A DNA stretch of 64,000 nucleotides from Thermopetrobacter sp. TC1 (lineage in GTDB: Bacteria > Pseudomonadota > Alphaproteobacteria > Rhizobiales > Aestuariivirgaceae), in contig NZ_JQKX01000013.1 of assembly GCF_000746275.1 (NCBI RefSeq), positions 124,001 through 188,000 on the forward strand. Direction: 5' to 3'. Shown here in pieces: positions 18,145 to 29,418 of this stretch; position 1 is the first letter of the stretch; each line of letters opens with the position of its first letter. The position numbers and the translations under genes are program-made. The notes under the pieces were generated by a model that was not told the origin of the DNA, ran no database searches, and saw only the letters and a program-made list of their open reading frames with translations.

Positions 18145-18822
18145 ATGCGGGGGCTGTCGATCCCGTTGCCGCTTGTGGCGTTCGTGCTTGCAGTGTGTTT
18201 CGGGGGGATGGGGGCTGATGTCGCCCATGCCAAACCCCAGGATGCGAAGCAGACGGCGAAGAAGGTTCAGAACTTTTCCAGCTACAAGCCGAAGGCAAAA
18301 AGACTGGCGCGGCGCAAGATTCAGAACTTCAGTGCGCGCAAGTGGGAGCTGAATCCGCGCTATCTGCCCAAGATCGTGCGGTATGTGACGGATGAAAAGC
18401 CCGGCACGATCATCATCAACACCCGCCGCCGCTACCTCTATTACGTTCTCGGCAATGACAAGGCCAAGCGCTATGGCATCGGCGTCGGGCGGCAGGGGTT
18501 TCAGTGGTCCGGCGTGGCCAGGGTGGGACGCAAGGCGGAATGGCCGGACTGGATCCCGCCCAAGGAGATGATCGAGCGTGAGAAGAAGCAGTACGGCCGC
18601 ACGCTGCCGGAGCGCATGCCGGGCGGGCCCAACAATCCGCTGGGCGCGCGCGCGCTCTATCTCTACAAGGACGGGCGGGATACCCTCTATCGCATCCATG
18701 GCACCAATCAGCCCTGGACGATCGGGCGCGCGGTCTCTTCCGGGTGCATTCGCATGCGCAACGAGGATGTGATCGACCTTTACAACAAGGTGCGCGTGGG
18801 CACGAAAGTGATCGTGAAATGA
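18145..18822 (+). CDS. L,D-transpeptidase (YkuD/ErfK family)
   Basis: Periplasmic enzyme forming 3-3 peptidoglycan cross-links or attaching proteins to the wall. It has 225 residues with a signal peptide (cleavage after AHA, about residue 29). A basic linker follows, then the YkuD domain with the active-site motif HGTNQPWTIGRAVSSGCIRM (His about 185, Cys about 201). The GGGAGG ribosome site four bases upstream fixes the start at 18145 and excludes the open extension to 18055. The position-199 residue is Ser where many members have His (SHGC), a known variation. A bidirectional hairpin terminator follows about 75 bases downstream. Confidence 0.9.
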   Translation: MRGLSIPLPLVAFVLAVCFGGMGADVAHAKPQDAKQTAKKVQNFSSYKPKAKRLARRKIQNFSARKWELNPRYLPKIVRYVTDEKPGTIIINTRRRYLYYVLGNDKAKRYGIGVGRQGFQWSGVARVGRKAEWPDWIPPKEMIEREKKQYGRTLPERMPGGPNNPLGARALYLYKDGRDTLYRIHGTNQPWTIGRAVSSGCIRMRNEDVIDLYNKVRVGTKVIVK

Positions 18823-18895
18823 TCCGGTGCCGCTTGCTTGTTTGAAGTACTGAGGCCAAGAGCCGGTCCGCAGGGCCTTATGGCGCAGAATGAGA

Positions 18896-18930
18896 AAGGG
18901 CCGTTCCGGCTTGCCGGAGCGGCCCTTATT
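18896..18930. terminator. Bidirectional hairpin terminator
   Basis: A 14-base-pair stem (AAGGGCCGTTCCGG / CCGGAGCGGCCCTT, one G-U pair) with loop CTTG lies between the convergent L,D-transpeptidase gene and the small 74-residue gene. It is flanked by an A-rich left side and TTATT on the right, so it can serve both strands. Confidence 0.75.
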
Positions 18931-19045
18931 CGCAGCAGAGAGGGGAGGGGAGAGGGGAAGCGGGGGTGCCGGGGGCGCAACCCTTTCAGGGCGAGAGGGG
19001 GCGGACGGTTGCCTTTCCGGGTCGTCGCCCCCGGCAAAGGGCATT

Positions 19046-19270
19046 TCAGATGTCCTGACAGAGGCCGATGATGCAGGCCTCCTCCAGATCGGCGCGGGTC
19101 GGCGCTGTCGGCCAGGGAGCGGTTGAGGTCTTGTGGATGACGGTCATGTTCCTTTCGGCATCGGCGAGGGCGGGACTGGCGAGATAATCCGTGATGCCGT
19201 GGGCAACAGCGGCGGCGATGACCGCGCCGGCTGCGGCGAAGGAAGCAATTGTGAGGATCTTGCGCAGCAT
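19046..19270 (-). CDS. Small hypothetical secreted or membrane-anchored protein
   Basis: A 74-residue protein without a recognised family. The strong ribosome site GGGAGG seven bases before the ATG supports its reality. The N-terminus (MLRKILTIASFAAAGAVIAAAVAHG) is a single hydrophobic segment that could be a signal peptide or an anchor. The rest is polar and contains two Cys (CIIGLC) near the C-terminal end, which might pair. It is a lone gene ending toward the hairpin terminator. Its function is unknown. Confidence 0.6.
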   Translation of the reverse strand: MLRKILTIASFAAAGAVIAAAVAHGITDYLASPALADAERNMTVIHKTSTAPWPTAPTRADLEEACIIGLCQDI

Positions 19271-19493
19271 CGTTTCATCCTCCCTTTTAAGGGGGCGGCC
19301 TGTTCGTTTCCGGCGCCACCCTCATCGTCGGGAGGGACTATGGCACAGGCGCGAGCAACGGAGCCTGAATGCCGCATTCATCGGTCATTCAGGTTTTTGC
19401 GGACGGCGCGTGCAGACATTCAGGGCATCCCGCAACGAGCGAGGCATATTCAAGACGTATGAGAGAACCGCTTAAGGGAAGGCCCATTGTTGT

Positions 19494-19975
19494 CCAATTA
19501 AATTGCTTTGTGTGTTGCAAACGATTTTCGCTACGAAGAGCGTGATTAATCACATGCTATGCAGATGCCTTTACCAAGGCATTCTTTTCCCTTGCCCAAA
19601 CTTGGGAGGTTGTTATTTTTGTATTGAGTATCAACTACTTGCGTCATGCCCGGGCGTGTCCCGGGCTTCCAGGGGCGGTTTACGCATGCGGTGATGGCGG
19701 TCAAGACTGGTTCTTCAGGACTCTGCCCTTCAAGAGGAACCTCCCATTAAAAAGCATACGACACAAATCAAGCCTGCTGGTGAACGCTATGGCCCACCAA
19801 GACCACATCGTCCGTGGCCCTGGATTGCCGGGACGGGGCTTGGCAATGACGTTTATTCTTGTTTATCAATGAGTTAAGCAACTATTGCCCAATATGTGGA
19901 AAGTCTTTTTTCCCTGGTCGATTTGATGGCAACCGCACGCTTCCTGAATTTTCTTGGACACGCCTGAGGGAAAGT
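19494..19975. repeat. Interspersed repeat R1, copy A
   Basis: No gene is seen in the 743-base spacer between 19270 and 20013. It holds a repeat of about 480 bases that recurs at 49671-50410 and partly at 57282-57655. Shared landmarks are GAGCGTGATTAATCACATGC, the palindrome CCCGGGCGTGTCCCGGG, TACGCATGCGGTGATGG, AAGCCTGCTGGTGA, and the 3' segment TCAATGAGTTAAGCA followed by CTGAATTTTCTTGGA. Short open frames inside it are not conserved between copies and are not counted as genes. Confidence 0.8.
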
Positions 19976-20012
19976 CGGTCTGACCGCTTGCCGTTTTTGG
20001 GATTCTGAGCTG

Positions 20013-21206
20013 TCAGCGGTTGGTGGCGCGTTGCATGGCCTGGGCGAAGCGGCGGAAGAGATAGTGCGAATCCTGCGGCCCCGGCGAGGCTTCCGGATGA
20101 TGCTGCACGGAGAAGACAGGCTTCTCCTTCAGGGCGATGCCGCAGTTGGTGCCGTCAAAAAGGGAGATGTGGGTTTCCACAACCCCCTCGGGCAGGCTTT
20201 CCGAATCCACGGTGAAGCCGTGGTTCATGGAGGTAATCTCCACCTTGGCGGTGGTGAAGTCCTTTACCGGATGATTGGCGCCGTGGTGCCCCTGTTTCAT
20301 CTTGCGGGTGCGGGCGCCCAAGGAGATGGCCAGCATCTGATGACCGAGGCAGATGCCGAAAACCGGCTTGCCGCTTTCCACGAGTTTCTTGATGATCGGG
20401 CCGGCATATGCACCGGTGGCGGCGGGATCGCCGGGGCCATTGGAAAGGAAGATGCCATCCGGATTGAGGGCGAGAATGTCTTCTGCCGGAGTGTCGGCAG
20501 GCACCACCGTCACCTTGCAGCCGACATCGGCCAGGCAGCGCAGGATGTTGCGCTTGATGCCATAGTCGATGGCAACGACGTGATAGCGCTCGTCGCGCTC
20601 GGAGAGCTCGCCATAGCCCTTCGGCCAGGTCCAGGTGGTCTGCCGCCAGGTGATCGGCTCCTTGACCGTGACGCGGGCGGCGAGATCGGCGCCGACGATG
20701 CCGGGCCATTCCGCGGCCTTCTTCTTCAAGGCCTCGATGTCGAAACGGCCTTCGGGATCATGGGCGATGACGGCGTTGGGCATGCTGTTTTCGCGGATGT
20801 AGGCGGTGAGCGCCCGGGTATCGACGCCGCAGATGCCGATGATGCCGCGTTCCTTCAACCAGTCCGAGAAATGGCCGGTGGCGCGCCAGTTGGATGGTGC
20901 CGTCACGGGCGCATGCACCACACAGCCGCGCACGCGGGCCTCGGCCTTGAGGTTGGTGGTTTCCTCATCCTCGGGATTGACACCGACGTTGCCGATGTGC
21001 GGGAAGGTGAAGGTGACGATCTGATCGGCATAGGACGGGTCGGTGAGGATCTCCTGATAACCGGTCATGGCCGTGTTGAAACAGACCTCGCCGGTGGCCT
21101 CGCCCGTGGCGCCAAGGCCGAATCCCTCAATCACCGTGCCGTCGGCAAGCACGAGAACGGCTGTATGGCGCGGCGGCGTCCAGGCGGGGGGCTTGGCGTC
21201 CGTCAT
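20013..21206 (-). CDS. carA: Carbamoyl-phosphate synthase small chain
   Basis: Glutamine amidotransferase subunit that hydrolyses glutamine and passes ammonia to CarB for arginine and pyrimidine synthesis. The 397-residue protein has the CarA N-domain (FNTAMTGYQEILTDPSYADQIV). The class I amidotransferase triad is seen in FGICLGHQML (nucleophile Cys) and VQHHPEASPG (His and Glu). carB is not in the window. It is divergent from the yqeY-dnaG-rpoD group with about 225 bases between, where the promoters must lie. Confidence 0.97.
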   Translation of the reverse strand: MTDAKPPAWTPPRHTAVLVLADGTVIEGFGLGATGEATGEVCFNTAMTGYQEILTDPSYADQIVTFTFPHIGNVGVNPEDEETTNLKAEARVRGCVVHAPVTAPSNWRATGHFSDWLKERGIIGICGVDTRALTAYIRENSMPNAVIAHDPEGRFDIEALKKKAAEWPGIVGADLAARVTVKEPITWRQTTWTWPKGYGELSERDERYHVVAIDYGIKRNILRCLADVGCKVTVVPADTPAEDILALNPDGIFLSNGPGDPAATGAYAGPIIKKLVESGKPVFGICLGHQMLAISLGARTRKMKQGHHGANHPVKDFTTAKVEITSMNHGFTVDSESLPEGVVETHISLFDGTNCGIALKEKPVFSVQHHPEASPGPQDSHYLFRRFAQAMQRATNR

Positions 21207-21431
21207 GGCAGAAGAGACCTCCTTGACCCGTGCAGGTTTCTGGCAGTTATGGCGGCGGCCCGGACCCTGTCAAGAGGCCTGGGGGCGCTTTTGCTTGCAT
21301 GGCAATCAGTGTGGCGATGCGGCGGGGGCAACCCTGCCTGCTTGAAAGGGCCCGTGTGGTGGCGTATCTCTTGAAACCGGCATGAGCGAGAGCAAATGCC
21401 GGCAAGGATGGCAAGAGGGGAGAGTGCGGCC

Positions 21432-21893
21432 ATGGGCGAGAGCCTGCGCGATCGGGTCAACGAAGAACTCAAGGCGGCGATGAAGTCGCAGGACAAGCGC
21501 CGCGTGGCCACCCTGCGGCTGATCACGGCGGCGTTCCGTGATCGCGAGATCCAGGCCCGCGGGGACGGCAAGGAGCTGACGGAAGCCGACCTGCAGGCGC
21601 TGCTGGCCAAGATGATCAAGCAGCGAAAAGAATCGGCTGAGGCCTATGATGCCGGCGGGCGCCCGGAGCTTGCCGCCCAGGAGCGGGAGGAGATCGCCAT
21701 CATCGAGGAATTCCTGCCCCGGCAGCTGACGCCGGAGGAAATGGCGCAGGCGGTGGATGAGGTGATCGCGGAGACAGGCGCGCAGAGCCTGAAGGACATG
21801 GGGCGGGTCATGGGCGCGCTGAAGAGCCGTTATGCCGGGCAGATGGACATGGCGCAGGCTTCCCGTCTGGTGAAGGAGCGGCTGAACGGCTAG
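21432..21893 (+). CDS. GatB/YqeY domain protein
   Basis: A 153-residue YqeY-type protein resembling the tRNA-binding C-terminal domain of amidotransferase subunit GatB; its exact role is not established. The typical segments are LRDRVNEELKAAMKSQDKRRVATLRLI near the start, EREEIAIIEEFLPRQLTPEE in the middle, and KDMGRVMGALKSRYAGQMDM near the end. GGGGAG lies about nine bases before the chosen ATG, while an in-frame ATG at 21396 has none. Its place ahead of dnaG and rpoD is conserved in many bacteria. Confidence 0.9.
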   Translation: MGESLRDRVNEELKAAMKSQDKRRVATLRLITAAFRDREIQARGDGKELTEADLQALLAKMIKQRKESAEAYDAGGRPELAAQEREEIAIIEEFLPRQLTPEEMAQAVDEVIAETGAQSLKDMGRVMGALKSRYAGQMDMAQASRLVKERLNG

Positions 21894-22094
21894 GGGCGCA
21901 AAGGGCCTTAAGCGGAAAGGACCTTGAAGGAGCGAGGGGCTTAAGGCCTCAGGAGGGCGAAGGCATAAAGCCGCGGCAAGGAGCCTTTCAGATAGTCAAC
22001 GGGCGGGGGCGTGAACGCCGCCCCGTCCTTTTCGGTCTTGTTCCATGACGTCCTGCCCGAAGCGGGCGGGGCGCAAACCAGCCCGGGGCGGAGC

Positions 22095-24014
22095 ATGCGG
22101 TTTCCGGCACGATTTCTGGATGAGATCCGTCTGCGGGTGCCGCTGTCACAGGTGGTGGGGCGGCATGTGCAATGGGACAGGCGCCGCTCCAATCCGGCCC
22201 GGGGCGACTGGTGGGCCTGCTGTCCGTTCCATCATGAAAAGACCCCTTCCTTTCATGCCGATGACCGCAAGGGCTTCTATTACTGCTTCGGTTGTCATGC
22301 CAAGGGCGATGTGATCACCTTCCTGGTGGAGAAAGAAGGGCTCGATTTTGCCGAAGCGGTGGCGCAGCTGGCGCAGGAGGCAGGGCTTGAGCTGCCGCAG
22401 CCTGATCCGCACGCCGAGCGTCGCGAGGAGGAACGGGCGAGCCTGCATGACGTGCTGGAGCTGGCGGCGCGTTTCTATGAAATGCAGCTTGCCCTGCCCG
22501 AAGGCGAGGCGGCGCGCGTTTACGTGCAGGGGCGGGGGCTTTCCGAGGAGACGATCCGGCGGTTCCGGCTGGGTTTTGCGCCCGATGCGCGTGATGCGCT
22601 CCTGCAGCATTTGCGCAAGGCCGGCGTGGAGGAGGCGCTGATGGCGGAGGCGGGGCTGATCGCCGTGCCGGAGGATGGCGGCAGGCCCTACGATCGCTTC
22701 CGCAACCGGCTGATGTTTCCCATCCGCGACGGGCGGGGACGCGTCATCGCCTTCGGAGGCCGGGCCCTGGGCGAGGCCCGGGCGAAATACCTCAACTCGC
22801 CGGAAACGCCCCTGTTCGACAAATCCCGCGTTCTCTACAACCTGGACTTGGCGCGGCCGGTGGCCTTCGAGCGCGGTGCGGTCATCGCGGTGGAAGGCTA
22901 TATGGACGTCATCGCCCTTGATCAGGCCGGTTTTCCCCATGTGGTGGCCCCCTTGGGCACGGCGCTGACGGAGGGGCATCTTGCCCTTCTGTGGCGCATG
23001 GCGGCGGAGCCGGTTCTGTGCTTTGACGGGGATGCCGCGGGCATGAAGGCGGCCTGGCGGGCGCTGGAGCTGGCGCTTCCGCATCTGGCGCCGGGGCATT
23101 CGCTGCGCTTTGCCCTGCTGCCGGAAGGGATGGACCCCGATGATCTCGTGCGTGAACAGGGGGCGGAGGCCTTTGCCGCCGTGCTGGAAGCGGCGCGGCC
23201 GCTGATCGACATGCTCTGGCATGGCCTGGTGGATAACCGCACCTTCTCCACGCCGGAAGAGCGGGCGCGGCTGGAGGCCGATCTTGAGGCGCTGGTGATG
23301 CGCATCGGCGATGCCAAGGTGCGGGCGCATTATTTGCGCGAGGTGCGCAGCCGCCTGCGTGATTTCTGGCGCGGCACAGGTGGCGCGGGCGCTGCGGGCC
23401 GTTCGGCATTCGGCGGCGGGGGCGTGCGCCGGCGCGCTGGCATGGCAGTGCACACGGGGGGCAAGCCCCGGGCAGGAGCGATGCAGGCCCGGATGCTGCA
23501 TGCAGGCGGGCGGGAGGCGCCATCGCCCGGACTGATTTCCAAGGCGCGGGAGCGGGATGAGGCCTTTCGCGAGCGGGAAATTCTCAGGATCGTGCTCAGG
23601 CAGCCGGAAATCCTCGATGAGGTGTTCGAGGAGCTGGCCGAACTTCCCTTTTCCTCTCCGGCTCTTGACTCCTTAAGGGGCAAGATCCTAGATATCGCTG
23701 CCGGCCATGCGGGCCTTGACAGCGCGCGTCTGCTCGCCCATCTGCAAGATGAAGGCGCAGGCGCCGATGTTGTGCGTCTGGCCGGCAGGGCCATCAGCCC
23801 GGACCGCCAAGAGGACAAGCCGGATCTGGACTTGCGGCGGGCGCTCGCCAGTTTTCGCGAACATGCCCGTCAGCTGCGCAGAACGGCCGTTTTGGAACGT
23901 GAACTGCAGGCGGCGGAACAGGCCTTCGGCAAGGATCCGAGCGAGGAGAACCTCGAGCGGATCCTCAGGTTGCGTGAGGAACTGCAGGCAGCCAGACGGT
24001 TGGCAGGCGAGTGA
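22095..24014 (+). CDS. dnaG: DNA primase
   Basis: Synthesises RNA primers at the replication fork with the DnaB helicase. The 639-residue product has the N-terminal CHC2 zinc finger (CPFHHEKTPSF with Cys43/His46, then YYCFGC with Cys64/Cys67). The RNA polymerase core includes RFRNRLMFPIRDGRGRVIAFGGR and the TOPRIM motifs AVEGYMDVI and FDGDAAG. A Gly/Arg-rich linker (about 445-500) is followed by the helicase-binding C-domain. An open extension to 22011 precedes the chosen start; MRFPARFLDEIRLRVPLS matches known primases. Confidence 0.97.
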   Translation: MRFPARFLDEIRLRVPLSQVVGRHVQWDRRRSNPARGDWWACCPFHHEKTPSFHADDRKGFYYCFGCHAKGDVITFLVEKEGLDFAEAVAQLAQEAGLELPQPDPHAERREEERASLHDVLELAARFYEMQLALPEGEAARVYVQGRGLSEETIRRFRLGFAPDARDALLQHLRKAGVEEALMAEAGLIAVPEDGGRPYDRFRNRLMFPIRDGRGRVIAFGGRALGEARAKYLNSPETPLFDKSRVLYNLDLARPVAFERGAVIAVEGYMDVIALDQAGFPHVVAPLGTALTEGHLALLWRMAAEPVLCFDGDAAGMKAAWRALELALPHLAPGHSLRFALLPEGMDPDDLVREQGAEAFAAVLEAARPLIDMLWHGLVDNRTFSTPEERARLEADLEALVMRIGDAKVRAHYLREVRSRLRDFWRGTGGAGAAGRSAFGGGGVRRRAGMAVHTGGKPRAGAMQARMLHAGGREAPSPGLISKARERDEAFREREILRIVLRQPEILDEVFEELAELPFSSPALDSLRGKILDIAAGHAGLDSARLLAHLQDEGAGADVVRLAGRAISPDRQEDKPDLDLRRALASFREHARQLRRTAVLERELQAAEQAFGKDPSEENLERILRLREELQAARRLAGE

Positions 24015-24306
24015 AGGCAGATCAGGCACCAAAGAATCGATCCCGAAAACGCAAAAACGCTTCTCCCGACAACGATGCGGCGCAAGGAGCCCATCGGCGG
24101 GGCTTTTCGTCATTCCGCGCGCGATTGCGGAATGCGGGCCATGGTTAATCGCCGATTAAGGCCCTGCGCATAAAAGGAAGCAAAGGGAGAGCGCAGGCCG
24201 TGACACTTTAGACGACCGCTTCCGCAGAGAACGTGTGAAGCATGTCGCGGCGATTTGGCAGGACAGGGATGAGAACAGCCAGTAGCCGGCGGAACTTCTG
24301 CGAGGC

Positions 24307-26244
<1,938 letters not shown>

Positions 26245-26251
26245 GGGAATA

Positions 26252-26283
26252 CCGGGCAGGCGCGTGTGCCTGCCCGGGTTCTT
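26252..26283 (+). terminator. Terminator after rpoD
   Basis: A perfect 10-bp stem (CCGGGCAGGC / GCCTGCCCGG) with loop GCGTGT begins eight bases after the rpoD stop and is followed by GTTCTTAA. The T-run is short, so it may be only partly Rho-independent. Confidence 0.75.
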
Positions 26284-26706
26284 AATCCGGATGCTGGGCG
26301 CCGAGCGTTTTGGTGCCTCATTCTATGCATGATCCGTACAGAGGGCGTTTGTGCGTGAAAGGGTTCGGCGCGGGGTGACCGTTTTTTCTTGAAGGACGGT
26401 GTGACCTGGTGAGGCGGTGTGTATTCCATGCGGCTGGCACTTGCTCTTGAAAGGAAAGGGCAGGCTGCCGAATTGTGGTCAAGGTGTGCGGCATATCTCT
26501 TTTCTGGCCGGTGGCGGAGCCGGTGATTTCAGGAAAGACTGGTTTGTCACATGCGAATCGGTCATACCGGTACGTGATTGGCTGATCGATTTGCACGTGA
26601 TGGTCGCCTGCGGTGCCGTGCGTGAGGAGGAAAGGATGCATCATCGACGCCAGGCAGGGAGACCGTGATGCACGTTTCAAGGAACGCACCGTTCGGAAAC
26701 TGACAG
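26284..26706 (+). promoter_or_regulatory. Leader region of mrcA with a tiny possible leader peptide
   Basis: No convincing gene lies in this 423-base spacer. It should hold the mrcA promoter. Close to mrcA there is an unusually strong ribosome site (GAGGAGGAAAGG) before an ATG at 26637 that reads ten codons to a TGA. This stop overlaps another ATG at 26668, which reads eleven codons and stops at 26701-26703, three bases before the mrcA ATG. Whether these are translated leaders or chance is open. Confidence 0.35.
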
Positions 26707-29307
26707 ATGCTGCGTTTTCTGGGATACCTGTTTTCGGGCCTTTTTGTGCTTTTCATCGGCGTGGCCATTGCCGCGGGCTATATCATCTGGGAAACGTCCA
26801 AGACCCTGCCAAGCACCGATGCGCTGAAGAACTTCCGGCCCAAGGTGATCACGCGGGTGCACGCCGCCGATGGTTCTCTCCTGGCCGAATATGCGGAGGA
26901 ACGCCGCCTGTTCGTGCCGGTTTCGGTGATGCCCAAGCGGCTGATTCATGCCTTCATCTCGGCGGAAGACAAGAATTTCTACAAACATCCTGGCGTGGAT
27001 CCTGCGGCTCTTGCCCGCGCGGTGGTGCAAAACGCCTATTTCTATCTCACCGGCAGCAAGCGGCGCTTCATTGGTGCATCCACCATCACCCAGCAGGTGG
27101 CCAAAAACTTTCTCGTCGGCAACGAGCGAACCATCCAGCGCAAGATCCGCGAGGCGCTGATCGCCTTTCGCATCGAGAGCACCTTTACCAAGGATCAGAT
27201 CCTCGAGCTCTATCTCAACAAGATCTATCTGGGCCGCGGCGCCTATGGCGTGGCGGCGGCGGCACTGACCTATTTCGGCAAGTCGCTGGATGAACTGACG
27301 CTGCCGGAGATGGCCTATCTCGCCGCCCTGCCCAAGAAGCCGGGCCGGCTTGATCCCATCCGCGACCATGAGGCGGCGGTGAAGCGGCGCAACTGGGTGC
27401 TGTGGCGGATGTTCGAGAATGGCTACATTACCCGGGCCGAATACGAGGAGGCGGTGAAAACGCCGCTTGAGGCGCATATCCGGCCCTTTGGCGGGCAGAT
27501 GTTCGCGGCCGATTACTTCACCGACGAAGTGCGGCGGCAGGTGCGCCGGCTTTATGGCCGTGACGTGCTGATGGGGGGCGGGCTTTCGGTGCGCACCACG
27601 CTGGATCCCAAGCTGCAGATCATGGCGCGGCATGCGCTGGCGCGTGCGCTCATCCGTTTCGACCGGGCGCATGGCTGGCGCGGGCCGGTGAAGCATGTGG
27701 ATCTGGCCACGGTGTCTGACTGGGGCGCGCTGCTTGCCAAGATGAAGGTGCCGCGCGATATCGCCCCCTGGACGCTGGCCATTGTTCTTGATGTCACAAA
27801 GGATGAGGCGCTTATCGGCCTGCGCCCGAAAAAGAGCGCGAAAAAGGGCAAGGGTAAGGCGGCGGCTGAGAAAAAGACGGGGCGCATTCCGCTTTCGGCG
27901 GTCGCTTGGGCGCGCGAGGCGAAGGGCCTGAGCAAGAAGGGCTATATCAGGCTCGGGCCGAAGGTGAAGGCGGTTTCGGATGTTCTGGCGCCCGGGGATA
28001 TCGTGTGGGTGGCGCCGATGGAAAAGCCCGGCCTGTTTGCGCTGATGCAGGTGCCCAAGGTGCAGGGCGCGATGGTGGTGATGGATCCGCATACGGGCCG
28101 GGTGAAGGCGTTGGTGGGCGGTTTTTCCTACGGGCTATCGCAGTTCAACCGCGCCACCCAGGCCAAGCGTCAGCCGGGATCGGCGATCAAGCCCTTCGTC
28201 TATGCCGCGGCGCTGGACAATGGCTATACACCGGCTTCCGTCGTTCTGGATGCGCCCATCGAGTTTCGCATGCGAGACGGCACGGTGTGGAAGCCGAAGA
28301 ACTATTCCAACAAGTTCTACGGGCCTTCCACGTTGCGGCGCGGGATTGAGCAGTCGCGCAACGTGATGACGGTGCGCTTGGCCAATGACATGGGCATTGA
28401 GAAATTCACGAAGCTGGCGGAACGGATGGGCATTTATGACCGTCTGCCGCCGGTTCTGTCCATGTCCCTTGGCGCAGGCGAGACCACGCTTTTGCGCCTG
28501 ACCACGGCCTATGCCATGCTGGCCAACGGCGGCAAACGCATCGAAGCTGCCGTCATCGACCGCATTCAGGACCGTTACGGACGCACGGTCTATCGCCACG
28601 ACAAGCGCGAGTGTCCCAAATGCAAGGCGGAGCGCTGGGACAATCAGCCGGAGCCGGAGATCATCGAAAACCGCGAGGAGGTGATCAATCCCTATACGGC
28701 CTATCAGATCACTTCGATGCTGGAAGGCGTTGTGCAGCGCGGCACCGCCAAGAGCGCTTTCAAGGACTTTCCCTGGCCGGTGGCAGGCAAGACCGGGACC
28801 ACCAACAACGAGCGCGACGCCTGGTTCATCGGCTATACGCCCGATCTCGTGGTGGGCGTCTATATTGGCTATGACACGCCGCAGCCCATGGGGCGGGATG
28901 CCACGGGCGGTCATCTGGCCGCGCCGGTGGTGGCGGATTTTCTGCGCATGGCGCTGAAAGGCAAGCCGGCGGTGCCGTTCCGCACGCCGCCGGGAATTCA
29001 GCTGATTCCCATAGATGCCAAGACCGGCAAACGTGCCATCTATGGCGATCCCAACGTCATTCTCGAGGCCTTCAAGCCGGGCGAGGAGCCGCCTGAGGAA
29101 GGCGGACCGGTCATCGGCGGCGGGGCGGCGGTTCTCGGCGGTGAACCGGCGGTGGCCGGCGGCACGCTGGAAGATGACACCGGCACGGGCGCAGGAACCG
29201 GCAGCTATGGATATGGTGCTGGCGCCGGTGCCGTCGGCGGAGGCGATGATGCCGCGGGGGATGGCGGCGATGGCGGCTTGACGACGGGCACCGGCGGTCT
29301 TTATTAA
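26707..29307 (+). CDS. mrcA: Penicillin-binding protein 1A (bifunctional class A PBP)
   Basis: Peptidoglycan glycosyltransferase and transpeptidase anchored in the inner membrane, 866 residues. A single N-terminal membrane helix (about 4-27) is followed by the GT51 domain with SAEDKNFYKHPGVD and GASTITQQVAKNF, and a PBP1A-type insert domain rich in Lys. In the transpeptidase domain the SxxK serine is about residue 492 (PGSAIKPF) and the KTG motif about residue 695 (VAGKTGTTNNERDAWFIGY). A C-terminal tail of about 70 residues is very rich in Gly and looks disordered. The length is normal for alphaproteobacterial PBP1A. Confidence 0.96.
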   Translation: MLRFLGYLFSGLFVLFIGVAIAAGYIIWETSKTLPSTDALKNFRPKVITRVHAADGSLLAEYAEERRLFVPVSVMPKRLIHAFISAEDKNFYKHPGVDPAALARAVVQNAYFYLTGSKRRFIGASTITQQVAKNFLVGNERTIQRKIREALIAFRIESTFTKDQILELYLNKIYLGRGAYGVAAAALTYFGKSLDELTLPEMAYLAALPKKPGRLDPIRDHEAAVKRRNWVLWRMFENGYITRAEYEEAVKTPLEAHIRPFGGQMFAADYFTDEVRRQVRRLYGRDVLMGGGLSVRTTLDPKLQIMARHALARALIRFDRAHGWRGPVKHVDLATVSDWGALLAKMKVPRDIAPWTLAIVLDVTKDEALIGLRPKKSAKKGKGKAAAEKKTGRIPLSAVAWAREAKGLSKKGYIRLGPKVKAVSDVLAPGDIVWVAPMEKPGLFALMQVPKVQGAMVVMDPHTGRVKALVGGFSYGLSQFNRATQAKRQPGSAIKPFVYAAALDNGYTPASVVLDAPIEFRMRDGTVWKPKNYSNKFYGPSTLRRGIEQSRNVMTVRLANDMGIEKFTKLAERMGIYDRLPPVLSMSLGAGETTLLRLTTAYAMLANGGKRIEAAVIDRIQDRYGRTVYRHDKRECPKCKAERWDNQPEPEIIENREEVINPYTAYQITSMLEGVVQRGTAKSAFKDFPWPVAGKTGTTNNERDAWFIGYTPDLVVGVYIGYDTPQPMGRDATGGHLAAPVVADFLRMALKGKPAVPFRTPPGIQLIPIDAKTGKRAIYGDPNVILEAFKPGEEPPEEGGPVIGGGAAVLGGEPAVAGGTLEDDTGTGAGTGSYGYGAGAGAVGGGDDAAGDGGDGGLTTGTGGLY

Positions 29308-29418
29308 ACCGCGACCGGAAATGACGGATCATCACGGGCCGGGGCTGCGGACTGATGCGGAAACCCATTGCGGGCATTCCTGCAGCCCGGCTTTCTTAAG
29401 CATTGGATGGAACGGACG

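Noticed and set aside
19503-19872. Short open frames in the 19.3-20.0 kb spacer
   Set aside because: They lie in repeat R1 and are not kept in the other copies.
22146-23501. Antisense frame in dnaG
   Set aside because: Shadow of a clear primase gene; no motif or start signal.
26417-26668. 83-codon frame between rpoD and mrcA
   Set aside because: No ribosome site at its start, no recognisable domain and no composition like real genes here. Only its last ten codons, after a strong internal ribosome site, were kept as a tentative leader.
26677-28092. Antisense open frame in mrcA (471 codons)
   Set aside because: Fully contained in the clear PBP1A gene, with no recognisable motif.
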